Positions 13,301-28,225 of a DNA stretch of 64,000 nucleotides are shown here, one piece after another (position 1 is the stretch's first letter; every line of letters starts with the position of its first letter). The stretch comes from Euwallacea fornicatus (taxonomy: Eukaryota; Arthropoda; Insecta; Coleoptera; Curculionidae). Made by a program: the position numbers and the translations under genes. The DNA lies in the NCBI RefSeq assembly GCF_040115645.1, contig NW_027096111.1:1-64000 (forward strand), written 5' to 3'. Below the pieces are notes generated by a model. The model did no database searches. It had not been told where the DNA came from and saw only the letters and a list, made by a program, of their open reading frames with translations.

Positions 13301-16300
13301 AGTGCCGCTTCTATTAGAGCCAAATTGACGATTTGCCGTTTAAGGCCTTATTATGCTTATTTTGCCAAAAGGAGACGATTTGAACAAAATTGGTTGCAGC
13401 GTTGGCGAAATATCGCCAAATTGTACGATTTGGCCAAAAAGTGCCGCTTCTATTAGAGCCAAATTGACGATTTGTCGTTTAAGGTCTTGTTATGCTTATT
13501 TTGCCAAAAGGAGACGATTTGAACAAAATTGGTTGCAGCGTTGGCGAAATATCGCCAAATTGTACGATTTGGCCAAAAAGTGCCGCTTCTATTAGAGCCA
13601 AATTGACGATTTGTCGTTTAAGGCCTTATTATGCTTATTTTGCCAAAAGGAGACGATTTGAACAAAATTGGTTGTAGCTTTGGCGAAATATCGACAAATT
13701 CTACGATTTGGACAAAAAGTGCCGCTTCTATTAGAGCCAAATTGACGATTTGTCGTTTAAGGTCTTGTTATGCTTATTTTGCCAAAAGGAGACGATTTGA
13801 ACAAAATTGGTTGTAGCTTTGGCGAAATATCGACAAATTCTACGATTTGGACAAAAAGTGCCGCTTCTATTAGAGCCAAATTGACGATTTGTCGTTTAAG
13901 GCCTTATTATGCTTATTTTGCCAAAAGGAGACGATTTGAACAAAATTGGTTGCAGCGTTGGCGAAATATCGCCAAATTGTACGATTTGGACAAAAAGTGC
14001 CGCTTCAATTAGAGCGAAATTGACGATTTGCCGTTTAAAGCTTTATTATGCTTATTTTGCCAAACGGAGACGATTTGAACAAAATTGGTTGTAGTGTTGG
14101 CGAGATAACGCCAAATCATAAGATTTGGACAAAAAGTGCCGCTTCTATTAGAGCCAAATTGACGATTTGCCGTTTAAGGCCTTATTATGCTTATTTTGCC
14201 AAAAGGAGACGATTTGAACAAAATTGGTTGCAGCGTTGGCGAAATATCGCCAAATTGTGCGATTTGGCCAAAAAGTGCCGCTTCTATTAGAGCCAAATTG
14301 ACGATTTGTCGTTTAAGGTCTTGTTATGCTTATTTTGTCAAAAGGAGACGATTTGAACAAAATTGGTTGTAGCTTTGGCGAAATATCGACAAATTCTACG
14401 ATTTGGACAAAAAGTGCCGCTTCTATTAGAGCCAAATTGACGATTTGCCGTTTAAGGCCTTATTATGCTTATTTTGTCAAAAGGAGACGATTTGAACAAA
14501 ATTGGTTGTAGCTTTGGCGAAATATCGCCAAATTCTACGATTTGGACAAAAAGTGCCGCTTCTATTAGAGCCAAATTGACGATTTGCCGTTTAAGGCCTT
14601 ATTATGCTTATTTTGCCAAAAGGAGACGATTTGAACAAAATTGGTTGTAGCGTAGGCGAAATATCGCCAAATTGTACAATTTGGCCAAAAAGTGCCGCTT
14701 CTATTAGAGCCAAATTGACGATTTGCCGTTTAAGGCCTTATTATGCTTATTTTGCCAAAAGGAGACGATTTGAACAAAATTGGTTGCAGCGTTGGCGAAA
14801 TATCGCCAAATTGTGCGATTTGGCCAAAAAGTGCCGCTTCTATTAGAGCCAAATTGACGATTTGTCGTTTAAGGTCTTGTTATGCTTATTTTGTCAAAAG
14901 GAGACGATTTGAACAAAATTGGTTGTAGCTTTGGCGAAATATCGACAAATTCTACGATTTGGACAAAAAGTGCCGCTTCTATTAGAGCCAAATTGACGAT
15001 TTGCCGTTTAAGGCCTTATTATGCTTATTTTGCCAAAAGGAGACGATTTGAACAAAATTGTTTGCAGCGTTGGCGAAATATCGCCAAATTGTACGATTTG
15101 GACAAAAAGTGCCGCTTCAATTAGAGCCAAATTGACGATTTGCCGTTTAAAGCTTTATTATGCTTATTTTGCCAAACGGAGACGATTTGAACAAAATTGG
15201 TTGTAGTGTTGGCGAGATAACGCCAAATCATAAGATTTGGACAAAAAGTGCCGCTTCTATTAGAGCCAAATTGACGATTTGCCGTTTAAGGCCTTATTAT
15301 GCTTATTTTGTCAAAAGGAGACGATTTGAACAAAATTGGTTGTAGCTTTGGCGAAATATCGCCAAATTCTACGATTTGGACAAAAAGTGCCGCTTCTATT
15401 AGAGCCAAATTGACGATTTGCCGTTTAAGGCCTTATTATGCTTATTTTGCCAAAAGGAGACGATTTGAACAAAATTGGTTGCAGCGTTGGCGAAATATCG
15501 CCAAATTGTACGATTTGGCCAAAAAGTGCCGCTTCTATTAGAGCCAAATTGACGATTTGTCGTTTAAGGCCTTATTATGCTTATTTTGCCAAAAGGAGAT
15601 GATTTGAACAAAATTGGTTGCAGCGTTGGCGAAATATCGCCAAATTGTACGATTTGGCCAAAAAGTGCCGCTTCTATTAGAGCCAAATTGACGATTTGCC
15701 GTTTAAGGCCTTATTATGATTATTTTGTCAAAAGGAGACGATTTGAACAAAATTGGTTGTAGCTTTGGCGAAATATCGCCAAATTCTACGATTTGGACAA
15801 AAAGTGCCGCTTCTATTAGAGCCAAATTGACGAAATGCCGTTTAAGGCCTTATTATGCTTATTTTGCCAAACGAAGACGATTTGAACAAAATTGGTTGTA
15901 GCGTTGGCGAGATAACGCCAAATCGTACGATTTGGACAAAAAGTGCCGCTTCTATTAGAGCCAAATTGACGATTTGTCGTTTAAGGCCTTATTATGCTTA
16001 TTTTGCCAAAAGGAGACGATTTGAACAAAATTGGTTGTAGCGTTGGCGAAATATCGCCAAATTGTACGATTTGGCCAAAAAGTGCCGCTTCTATTAGAGC
16101 CAAATTGACGATTTGTTGTTTAAGGTCTTGTTATGCTTATTTTGCCAAAAGGAGACGATTTGAACAAAATTGGTTGCAGCGTTGGCGAAATATCGCCAAA
16201 TTGTACGATTTGGCCAAAAAGTGCCGCTTCTATTAGAGCCAAATTGACGATTTGTTGTTTAAGGTCTTGTTATGCTTATTTTGCCAAAAGGAGACGATTT

Positions 16301-17383
16301 GAACAAAATTGGTTGTAGCTTTGGCGAAATATCGACAAATTCTACGATTTGGACAAAAAGTGCCGCTTCTATTAGAGCCAAATTGACGATTTGTCGTTTA
16401 AGGCCTTATTATGCTTATTTTGCCAAAAGGAGACGATTTGAACAAAATTGTTTGCAGCGTTGGCGAAATATCGCCAAATTGTACAATTTGGCCAAAAAGT
16501 GCCGCTTCAATTAGAGCCAAATTGACGATTTGCCGTTTAAAGCTTTATTATGCTTATTTTGCCAAACGAAGACGATTTGAACAAAATTGGTTGTAGCGTT
16601 GGCGAAATATCGCCAAATTGTACGATTTGGACAAAAAGTGCCGCTTCTATTAGAGCCAAATTGACGATTTGCCGTTTAAGGCCTTATTATGCTTATTTTG
16701 CCAAAAGGAGACGATTTGAACAAAATTGTTTGCAGCGTTGGCGAAATATCGCCAAATTGTACGATTTGGACAAAAAGTGCCGCTTCAATTAGAGCCAAAT
16801 TGACGATTTGCCGTTTAAAGCTTTATTATGCTTATTTTGCCAAACGGAGACGATTTGAACAAAATTGGTTGTAGTGTTGGCGAGATAACGCCAAATCATA
16901 AGATTTGGACAAAAAGTGCCGCTTCTATTAGAGCCAAATTGACGATTTGCCGTTTAAGGCCTTATTATACTTATTTTGTCAAAAGGAGACGATTTGAACA
17001 AAATTGGTTGTAGCTTTGGCGAAATATCGCCAAATTCTACGATTTGGACAAAAAGTGCCGCTTCTATTAGAGCCAAATTGACGATTTGCCGTTTAAGGCC
17101 TTATTATGCTTATTTTGCCAAAAGGAGACGATTTGAACAAAATTGGTTGTAGCGTTGGCGAAATATCGCCAAATTGTACAATTTGGCCAAAAAGTGCCGC
17201 TTCTATTAGAGCCAAATTGACGATTTGCCGTTTAAGGCCTTATTATGCTTATTTTGCCAAAAGGAGACGATTTGAACAAAATTGGTTGCAGCGTTGGCGA
17301 AATATCGCCAAATTGTGCGATTTGGCCAAAAAGTGCCGCTTCTATTAGAGCCAAATTGACGATTTGTCGTTTAAGGCCTTATT

Positions 17384-20300
17384 ATGCTTATTTTGCCAAA
17401 AGGAGACGATTTAAACAAAATTGGTTGCAGCGTTGGGGAAATATCGACAAATTGTACGATTTGGCCAAAAAGTGCCGCTTCTATTAGAGCCAAATTGACG
17501 ATTTGCCGTTTAAGGCCTTATTATGCTTATTTTGTCAAAAGGAGACGATTTGAACAAAATTGGTTGTAGCTTTGGCGAAATATCGCCAAATTGTACGATT
17601 TGGACAAAAAGTGCCGCTTCTATTAGAGCCAAATTGACGATTTGTCGTTTAAGGTCTTGTTATGCTTATTTTGCCAAAAGGAGACGATTTGAAGAAAATT
17701 GGTTGCAGCGTTGGCGAAATATCGCCAAATTGTACGATTTGGCCAAAAAGTGCCGCTTCTATTAGAGCCAAATTGACGATTTGTCGTTTAAGGCCTTATT
17801 ATGCTTATTTTGCCAAAAGGAGACGATTTGAACAAAATTGGTTGTAGCTTTGGCGAAATATCGACAAATTCTACGATTTGGACAAAAAGTGCCGCTTCTA
17901 TTAGAGCCAAATTGACGATTTGTCGTTTAAGGTCTTGTTATGCTTATTTTGCCAAAAGGAGACGATTTGAACAAAATTGGTTGTAGCTTTGGCGAAATAT
18001 CGACAAATTCTACGATTTGGACAAAAAGTGCCGCTTCTATTAGAGCCAAATTGACGATTTGTCGTTTAAGGCCTTATTATGCTTATTTTGCCAAAAGGAG
18101 ACGATTTGAACAAAATTGGTTGTAGCTTTGGCGAAATATCGACAAATTCTACGATTTGGACAAAAAGTGCCGCTTCTATTAGAGCCAAATTGACGATTTG
18201 TTGTTTAAGGCCTTATTATGCTTATTTTGCCAAAAGGAGACGATTTGAACAAAATTGGTTGCAGCGTTGGCGAAATATCGCCAAATTGTACGATTTGGAC
18301 AAAAAGTGCCGCTTCAATTAGAGCGAAATTGACGATTTGCCGTTTAAAGCTTTATTATGCTTATTTTGCCAAACGGAGACGATTTGAACAAAATTGGTTG
18401 TAGTGTTGGCGAGATAACGCCAAATCATAAGATTTGGACAAAAAGTGCCGCTTCTATTAGAGCCAAATTGACGATTTGCCGTTTAAGGCCTTATTATGCT
18501 TATTTTGCCAAAAGGAGACGATTTGAACAAAATTGGTTGCAGCGTTGGCGAAATATCGCCAAATTGTGCGATTTGGCCAAAAAGTGCCGCTTCTATTAGA
18601 GCCAAATTGACGATTTGTCGTTTAAGGTCTTGTTATGCTTATTTTGTCAAAAGGAGACGATTTGAACAAAATTGGTTGTAGCTTTGGCGAAATATCGACA
18701 AATTCTACGATTTGGACAAAAAGTGCCCCTTCTATTAGAGCCAAATTGACGATTTGCCGTTTAAGGCCTTATTATGCTTATTTTGTCAAAAGGAGACGAT
18801 TTGAACAAAATTGGTTGTAGCTTTGGCGAAATATCGCCAAATTCTACGATTTGGACAAAAAGTGCCGCTTCTATTAGAGCCAAATTGACGATTTGCCGTT
18901 TAAGGCCTTATTATGCTTATTTTGCCAAAAGGAGACGATTTGAACAAAATTGGTTGTAGCGTAGGCGAAATATCGCCAAATTGTACAATTTGGCCAAAAA
19001 GTGCCGCTTCTATTAGAGCCAAATTGACGATTTGCCGTTTAAGGCCTTATTATGCTTATTTTGCCAAAAGGAGACGATTTGAACAAAATTGGTTGCAGCG
19101 TTGGCGAAATATCGCCAAATTGTGCGATTTGGCCAAAAAGTGCCGCTTCTATTAGAGCCAAATTGACGATTTGTCGTTTAAGGCCTTATTATGCTTATTT
19201 TGCCAAAAGGAGACGATTTGAACAAAATTGGTTGCAGCGTTGGCGAAATATCGCCAAATTGTACGATTTGGACAAAAAGTGCCGCTTCAATTAGAGCGAA
19301 ATTGACGATTTGCCGTTTAAAGCTTTATTATGCTTATTTTGCCAAACGGAGACGATTTGAACAAAATTGGTTGTAGTGTTGGCGAGATAACGCCAAATCA
19401 TAAGATTTGGACAAAAAGTGCCGCTTCTATTAGAGCCAAATTGACGATTTGTCGTTTAAGGCCTTATTATGCTTATTTTGCCAAAAGGAGACGATTTAAA
19501 CAAAATTGGTTGCAGCGTTGGGGAAATATCGACAAATTGTACGATTTGGCCAAAAAGTGCCGCTTCTATTAGAGCCAAATTGACGATTTGCCGTTTAAGG
19601 CCTTATTATGCTTATTTTGTCAAAAGGAGACGATTTGAACAAAATTGGTTGTAGCTTTGGCGAAATATCGCCAAATTCTACGATTTGGACAAAAAGTGCC
19701 GCTTCTATTAGAGCCAAATTGACGATTTGCCGTTTAAGGCCTTATTATGCTTATTTTGCCAAAAGGAGACGATTTGAACAAAATTGGTTGCAGCGTTGGC
19801 GAAATATCGCCAAATTGTACGATTTGGCCAAAAAGTGCCGCTTCTATTAGAGCCAAATTGACGATTTGTCGTTTAAGGTCTTGTTATGCTTATTTTGCCA
19901 AAAGGAGACGATTTGAAGAAAATTGGTTGCAGCGTTGGCGAAATATCGCCAAATTGTACGATTTGGCCAAAAAGTGCCGCTTCTATTAGAGCCAAATTGA
20001 CGATTTGTCGTTTAAGGCCTTATTATGCTTATTTTGCCAAAAGGAGACGATTTGAACAAAATTGGTTGTAGCTTTGGCGAAATATCGACAAATTCTACGA
20101 TTTGGACAAAAAGTGCCGCTTCTATTAGAGCCAAATTGACGATTTGTCGTTTAAGGTCTTGTTATGCTTATTTTGCCAAAAGGAGACGATTTGAACAAAA
20201 TTGGTTGTAGCTTTGGCGAAATATCGACAAATTCTACGATTTGGACAAAAAGTGCCGCTTCTATTAGAGCCAAATTGACGATTTGTCGTTTAAGGCCTTA

Positions 20301-21440
20301 TTATGCTTATTTTGCCAAAAGGAGACGATTTGAACAAAATTGGTTGTAGCTTTGGCGAAATATCGACAAATTCTACGATTTGGACAAAAAGTGCCGCTTC
20401 TATTAGAGCCAAATTGACGATTTGTCGTTTAAGGCCTTATTATGCTTATTTTGCCAAAAGGAGACGATTTGAACAAAATTGGTTGCAGCGTTGGCGAAAT
20501 ATCGCCAAATTGTACGATTTGGACAAAAAGTGCCGCTTCAATTAGAGCGAAATTGACGATTTGCCGTTTAAAGCTTTATTATGCTTATTTTGCCAAACGG
20601 AGACGATTTGAACAAAATTGGTTGTAGTGTTGGCGAGATAACGCCAAATCATAAGATTTGGACAAAAAGTGCCGCTTCTATTAGAGCCAAATTGACGATT
20701 TGCCGTTTAAGGCCTTATTATGCTTATTTTGCCAAAAGGAGACGATTTGAACAAAATTGGTTGCAGCGTTGGCGAAATATCGCCAAATTGTGCGATTTGG
20801 CCAAAAAGTGCCGCTTCTATTAGAGCCAAATTGACGATTTGTCGTTTAAGGTCTTGTTATGCTTATTTTGTCAAAAGGAGACGATTTGAACAAAATTGGT
20901 TGTAGCTTTGGCGAAATATCGACAAATTCTACGATTTGGACAAAAAGTGCCCCTTCTATTAGAGCCAAATTGACGATTTGCCGTTTAAGGCCTTATTATG
21001 CTTATTTTGTCAAAAGGAGACGATTTGAACAAAATTGGTTGTAGCTTTGGCGAAATATCGCCAAATTCTACGATTTGGACAAAAAGTGCCGCTTCTATTA
21101 GAGCCAAATTGACGATTTGCCGTTTAAGGCCTTATTATGCTTATTTTGCCAAAAGGAGACGATTTGAACAAAATTGGTTGTAGCGTAGGCGAAATATCGC
21201 CAAATTGTACAATTTGGCCAAAAAGTGCCGCTTCTATTAGAGCCAAATTGACGATTTGCCGTTTAAGGCCTTATTATGCTTATTTTGCCAAAAGGAGACG
21301 ATTTGAACAAAATTGGTTGCAGCGTTGGCGAAATATCGCCAAATTGTGCGATTTGGCCAAAAAGTGCCGCTTCTATTAGAGCCAAATTGACGATTTGTCG
21401 TTTAAGGTCTTGTTATGCTTATTTTGTCAAAAGGAGACGA
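17384..21440 (+). repeat. Tandem duplication of a 16-monomer (2224-bp) block
   Basis: Monomers from about 17384-17523 onward recur 2224 bp (16 x 139) downstream. Private markers shared at this offset include the GAAGAAAATTGG variant (17692 and 19916), the AGTGCCCCTTC variant (18722 and 20946) and the GCGTAGGCG variant (18960 and 21184). The last marker also occurs at 14651, which is 4309 bp (31 monomers) before 18960, so an older, longer duplication is also present. Block limits are approximate. Confidence 0.82.
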
Positions 21441-24400
21441 TTTGAACAAAATTGGTTGTAGCTTTGGCGAAATATCGACAAATTCTACGATTTGGACAAA
21501 AAGTGCCGCTTCTATTAGAGCCAAATTGACGATTTGCCGTTTAAGGCCTTATTATGCTTATTTTGCCAAAAGGAGACGATTTGAACAAAATTGTTTGCAG
21601 CGTTGGCGAAATATCGCCAAATTGTACGATTTGGACAAAAAGTGCCGCTTCAATTAGAGCCAAATTGACGATTTGCCGTTTAAAGCTTTATTATGCTTAT
21701 TTTGCCAAACGGAGACGATTTGAACAAAATTGGTTGTAGTGTTGGCGAGATAACGCCAAATCATAAGATTTGGACAAAAAGTGCCGCTTCTATTAGAGCC
21801 AAATTGACGATTTGCCGTTTAAGGCCTTATTATGATTATTTTGTCAAAAGGAGACGATTTGAACAAAATTGGTTGTAGCTTTGGCGAAATATCGCCAAAT
21901 TCTACGATTTGGACAAAAAGTGCCGCTTCTATTAGAGCCAAATTGACGATTTGCCGTTTAAGGCCTTATTATGCTTATTTTGCCAAACGAAGACGATTTG
22001 AACAAAATTGGTTGTAGCGTTGGCGAGATAACGCCAAATCGTACGATTTGGACAAAAAGTGCCGCTTCTATTAGAGCCAAATTGACGATTTGTCGTTTAA
22101 GGCCTTATTATGCTTATTTTGCCAAAAGGAGACGATTTGAACAAAATTGGTTGTAGCGTTGGCGAGATAACGCCAAATCGTAAGATTTGGACAAAAAGTG
22201 CCGCTTCTATTAGAGCCAAATTGACGATTTGTCGTTTAAGGTCTTGTTATGCTTATTTTGCCAAAAGGAGACGATTTGAACAAAATTGGTTGCAGCGTTG
22301 GCGAAATATCGCCAAATTGTACGATTTGGCCAAAAAGTGCCGCTTCTATTAGAGCCAAATTGACGATTTGTTGTTTAAGGTCTTGTTATGCTTATTTTGC
22401 CAAAAGGAGACGATTTGAACAAAATTGGTTGTAGCTTTGGCGAAATATCGACAAATTCTACGATTTGGACAAAAAGTGCCGCTTCTATTAGAGCCAAATT
22501 GACGATTTGTCGTTTAAGGCCTTATTATGCTTATTTTGCCAAAAGGAGACGATTTGAACAAAATTGTTTGCAGCGTTGGCGAAATATCGCCAAATTGTAC
22601 AATTTGGCCAAAAAGTGCCGCTTCAATTAGAGCCAAATTGACGATTTGCCGTTTAAAGCTTTATTATGCTTATTTTGCCAAACGAAGACGATTTGAACAA
22701 AATTGGTTGTAGCGTTGGCGAAATATCGCCAAATTGTACGATTTGGACAAAAAGTGCCGCTTCTATTAGAGCCAAATTGACGATTTGCCGTTTAAGGCCT
22801 TATTATGCTTATTTTGCCAAAAGGAGACGATTTGAACAAAATTGTTTGCAGCGTTGGCGAAATATCGCCAAATTGTACGATTTGGACAAAAAGTGCCGCT
22901 TCAATTAGAGCCAAATTGACGATTTGCCGTTTAAAGCTTTATTATGCTTATTTTGCCAAACGGAGACGATTTGAACAAAATTGGTTGTAGTGTTGGCGAG
23001 ATAACGCCAAATCATAAGATTTGGACAAAAAGTGCCGCTTCTATTAGAGCCAAATTGACGATTTGCCGTTTAAGGCCTTATTATGCTTATTTTGTCAAAA
23101 GGAGACGATTTGAACAAAATTGGTTGTAGCTTTGGCGAAATATCGCCAAATTCTACGATTTGGACAAAAAGTGCCGCTTCTATTAGAGCCAAATTGACGA
23201 TTTGCCGTTTAAGGCCTTATTATGCTTATTTTGCCAAAAGGAGACGATTTGAACAAAATTGGTTGCAGCGTTGGCGAAATATCGCCAAATTGTACGATTT
23301 GGCCAAAAAGTGCCGCTTCTATTAGAGCCAAATTGACGATTTGTCGTTTAAGGTCTTGTTATGCTTATTTTGCCAAAAGGAGACGATTTGAACAAAATTG
23401 GTTGTAGCTTTGGCGAAATATCGACAAATTCTACGATTTGGACAAAAAGTGCCGCTTCTATTAGAGCCAAATTGACGATTTGCCGTTTAAGGCCTTATTA
23501 TGCTTATTTTGCCAAAAGGAGACGATTTGAACAAAATTGTTTGCAGCGTTGGCGAAATATCGCCAAATTGTACGATTTGGACAAAAAGTGCCGCTTCAAT
23601 TAGAGCCAAATTGACGATTTGCCGTTTAAAGCTTTATTATGCTTATTTTGCCAAACGGAGACGATTTGAACAAAATTGGTTGTAGTGTTGGCGAGATAAC
23701 GCCAAATCATAAGATTTGGACAAAAAGTGCCGCTTCTATTAGAGCCAAATTGACGATTTGCCGTTTAAGGCCTTATTATGCTTATTTTGTCAAAAGGAGA
23801 CGATTTGAACAAAATTGGTTGTAGCTTTGGCGAAATATCGCCAAATTCTACGATTTGGACAAAAAGTGCCGCTTCTATTAGAGCCAAATTGACGATTTGC
23901 CGTTTAAGGCCTTATTATGCTTATTTTGCCAAAAGGAGACGATTTGAACAAAATTGGTTGCAGCGTTGGCGAAATATCGCCAAATTGTACGATTTGGCCA
24001 AAAAGTGCCGCTTCTATTAGAGCCAAATTGACGATTTGTCGTTTAAGGCCTTATTATGCTTATTTTGCCAAAAGGAGATGATTTGAACAAAATTGGTTGC
24101 AGCGTTGGCGAAATATCGCCAAATTGTACGATTTGGCCAAAAAGTGCCGCTTCTATTAGAGCCAAATTGACGATTTGCCGTTTAAGGCCTTATTATGATT
24201 ATTTTGTCAAAAGGAGACGATTTGAACAAAATTGGTTGTAGCTTTGGCGAAATATCGCCAAATTCTACGATTTGGACAAAAAGTGCCGCTTCTATTAGAG
24301 CCAAATTGACGATTTGCCGTTTAAGGCCTTATTATGCTTATTTTGCCAAACGAAGACGATTTGAACAAAATTGGTTGTAGCGTTGGCGAGATAACGCCAA

Positions 24401-27400
24401 ATCGTACGATTTGGACAAAAAGTGCCGCTTCTATTAGAGCCAAATTGACGATTTGTCGTTTAAGGCCTTATTATGCTTATTTTGCCAAAAGGAGACGATT
24501 TGAACAAAATTGGTTGTAGCGTTGGCGAGATAACGCCAAATCGTAAGATTTGGACAAAAAGTGCCGCTTCTATTAGAGCCAAATTGACGATTTGTCGTTT
24601 AAGGTCTTGTTATGCTTATTTTGCCAAAAGGAGACGATTTGAACAAAATTGGTTGCAGCGTTGGCGAAATATCGCCAAATTGTACGATTTGGCCAAAAAG
24701 TGCCGCTTCTATTAGAGCCAAATTGACGATTTGTTGTTTAAGGTCTTGTTATGCTTATTTTGCCAAAAGGAGACGATTTGAACAAAATTGGTTGTAGCTT
24801 TGGCGAAATATCGACAAATTCTACGATTTGGACAAAAAGTGCCGCTTCTATTAGAGCCAAATTGACGATTTGTCGTTTAAGGCCTTATTATGCTTATTTT
24901 GCCAAAAGGAGACGATTTGAACAAAATTGTTTGCAGCGTTGGCGAAATATCGCCAAATTGTACAATTTGGCCAAAAAGTGCCGCTTCAATTAGAGCCAAA
25001 TTGACGATTTGCCGTTTAAAGCTTTATTATGCTTATTTTGCCAAACGAAGACGATTTGAACAAAATTGGTTGTAGCGTTGGCGAAATATCGCCAAATTGT
25101 ACGATTTGGACAAAAAGTGCCGCTTCTATTAGAGCCAAATTGACGATTTGCCGTTTAAGGCCTTATTATGCTTATTTTGCCAAAAGGAGACGATTTGAAC
25201 AAAATTGTTTGCAGCGTTGGCGAAATATCGCCAAATTGTACGATTTGGACAAAAAGTGCCGCTTCAATTAGAGCCAAATTGACGATTTGCCGTTTAAAGC
25301 TTTATTATGCTTATTTTGCCAAACGGAGACGATTTGAACAAAATTGGTTGTAGTGTTGGCGAGATAACGCCAAATCATAAGATTTGGACAAAAAGTGCCG
25401 CTTCTATTAGAGCCAAATTGACGATTTGCCGTTTAAGGCCTTATTATGCTTATTTTGTCAAAAGGAGACGATTTGAACAAAATTGGTTGTAGCTTTGGCG
25501 AAATATCGCCAAATTCTACGATTTGGACAAAAAGTGCCGCTTCTATTAGAGCCAAATTGACGATTTGCCGTTTAAGGCCTTATTATGCTTATTTTGCCAA
25601 AAGGAGACGATTTGAACAAAATTGGTTGTAGCGTTGGCGAAATATCGCCAAATTGTACAATTTGGCCAAAAAGTGCCGCTTCTATTAGAGCCAAATTGAC
25701 GATTTGCCGTTTAAGGCCTTATTATGCTTATTTTGCCAAAAGGAGACGATTTGAACAAAATTGGTTGCAGCGTTGGCGAAATATCGCCAAATTGTGCGAT
25801 TTGGCCAAAAAGTGCCGCTTCTATTAGAGCCAAATTGACGATTTGTCGTTTAAGGCCTTATTATGCTTATTTTGCCAAAAGGAGACGATTTAAACAAAAT
25901 TGGTTGCAGCGTTGGGGAAATATCGACAAATTGTACGATTTGGCCAAAAAGTGCCGCTTCTATTAGAGCCAAATTGACGATTTGCCGTTTAAGGCCTTAT
26001 TATGCTTATTTTGTCAAAAGGAGACGATTTGAACAAAATTGGTTGTAGCTTTGGCGAAATATCGCCAAATTCTACGATTTGGACAAAAAGTGCCGCTTCT
26101 ATTAGAGCCAAATTGACGATTTGCCGTTTAAGGCCTTATTATGCTTATTTTGCCAAAAGGAGACGATTTGAACAAAATTGGTTGCAGCGTTGGCGAAATA
26201 TCGCCAAATTGTACGATTTGGCCAAAAAGTGCCGCTTCTATTAGAGCCAAATTGACGATTTGTCGTTTAAGGTCTTGTTATGCTTATTTTGCCAAAAGGA
26301 GACGATTTGAACAAAATTGGTTGCAGCGTTGGCGAAATATCGCCAAATTGTACGATTTGGCCAAAAAGTGCCGCTTCTATTAGAGCCAAATTGACGATTT
26401 GTCGTTTAAGGCCTTATTATGCTTATTTTGCCAAAAAGAGACGATTTGAACAAAATTGGTTGTAGCTTTGGCGAAATATCGACAAATTCTACGATTTGGA
26501 CAAAAAGTGCCGCTTCTATTAGAGCCAAATTGACGATTTGTCGTTTAAGGTCTTGTTATGCTTATTTTGCCAAAAGGAGACGATTTGAACAAAATTGGTT
26601 GTAGCTTTGGCGAAATATCGACAAATTCTACGATTTGGACAAAAAGTGCCGCTTCTATTAGAGCCAAATTGACGATTTGTCGTTTAAGGCCTTATTATGC
26701 TTATTTTGCCAAAAGGAGACAATTTGAACAAAATTGGTTGCAGCGTTGGCGAAATATCGCCAAATTGTACGATTTGGACAAAAAGTGCCGCTTCAATTAG
26801 AGCGAAATTGACGATTTGCCGTTTAAAGCTTTATTATGCTTATTTTGCCAAACGGAGACGATTTGAACAAAATTGGTTGTAGTGTTGGCGAGATAACGCC
26901 AAATCATAAGATTTGGACAAAAAGTGCCGCTTCTATTAGAGCCAAATTGACGATTTGCCGTTTAAGGCCTTATTATGCTTATTTTGCCAAAAGGAGACGA
27001 TTTGAACAAAATTGGTTGCAGCGTTGGCGAAATATCGCCAAATTGTGCGATTTGGCCAAAAAGTGCCGCTTCTATTAGAGCCAAATTGACGATTTGTCGT
27101 TTAAGGTCTTGTTATGCTTATTTTGTCAAAAGGAGACGATTTGAACAAAATTGGTTGTAGCTTTGGCGAAATATCGACAAATTCTACGATTTGGACAAAA
27201 AGTGCCGCTTCTATTAGAGCCAAATTGACGATTTGCCGTTTAAGGCCTTATTATGCTTATTTTGTCAAAAGGAGACGATTTGAACAAAATTGGTTGTAGC
27301 TTTGGCGAAATATCGCCAAATTCTACGATTTGGACAAAAAGTGCCGCTTCTATTAGAGCCAAATTGACGATTTGCCGTTTAAGGCCTTATTATGCTTATT

Positions 27401-28225
27401 TTGCCAAAAGGAGACGATTTGAACAAAATTGGTTGCAGCGTTGGCGAAATATCGCCAAATTGTACGATTTGGCCAAAAAGTGCCGCTTCTATTAGAGCCA
27501 AATTGACGATTTGTCGTTTAAGGTCTTGTTATGCTTATTTTGCCAAAAGGAGACGATTTGAACAAAATTGGTTGTAGCTTTGGCGAAATATCGACAAATT
27601 CTACGATTTGGACAAAAAGTGCCGCTTCTATTAGAGCCAAATTGACGATTTGTCGTTTAAGGCCTTATTATGCTTATTTTGCCAAAAGGAGACGATTTAA
27701 ACAAAATTGGTTGCAGCGTTGGCGAAATATCGACAAATTGTACGATTTGGCCAAAAAGTGCCGCTTCTATTAGAGCCAAATTGACGATTTGTTGTTTAAG
27801 GTCTTGTTATGCTTATTTTGCCAAAAGGAGACGATTTGAACAAAATTGGTTGTAGCTTTGGCGAAATATCGACAAATTCTACGATTTGGACAAAAAGTGC
27901 CGCTTCTATTAGAGCCAAATTGACGATTTGTCGTTTAAGGCCTTATTATGCTTATTTTGCCAAAAGGAGACGATTTGAACAAAATTGTTTGCAGCGTTGG
28001 CGAAATATCGCCAAATTGTACAATTTGGCCAAAAAGTGCCGCTTCAATTAGAGCCAAATTGACGATTTGCCGTTTAAAGCTTTATTATGCTTATTTTGCC
28101 AAACGGAGACGATTTGAACAAAATTGGTTGTAGTGTTGGCGAGATAACGCCAAATCATAAGATTTGGACAAAAAGTGCCGCTTCTATTAGAGCCAAATTG
28201 ACGATTTGCCGTTTAAGGCCTTATT

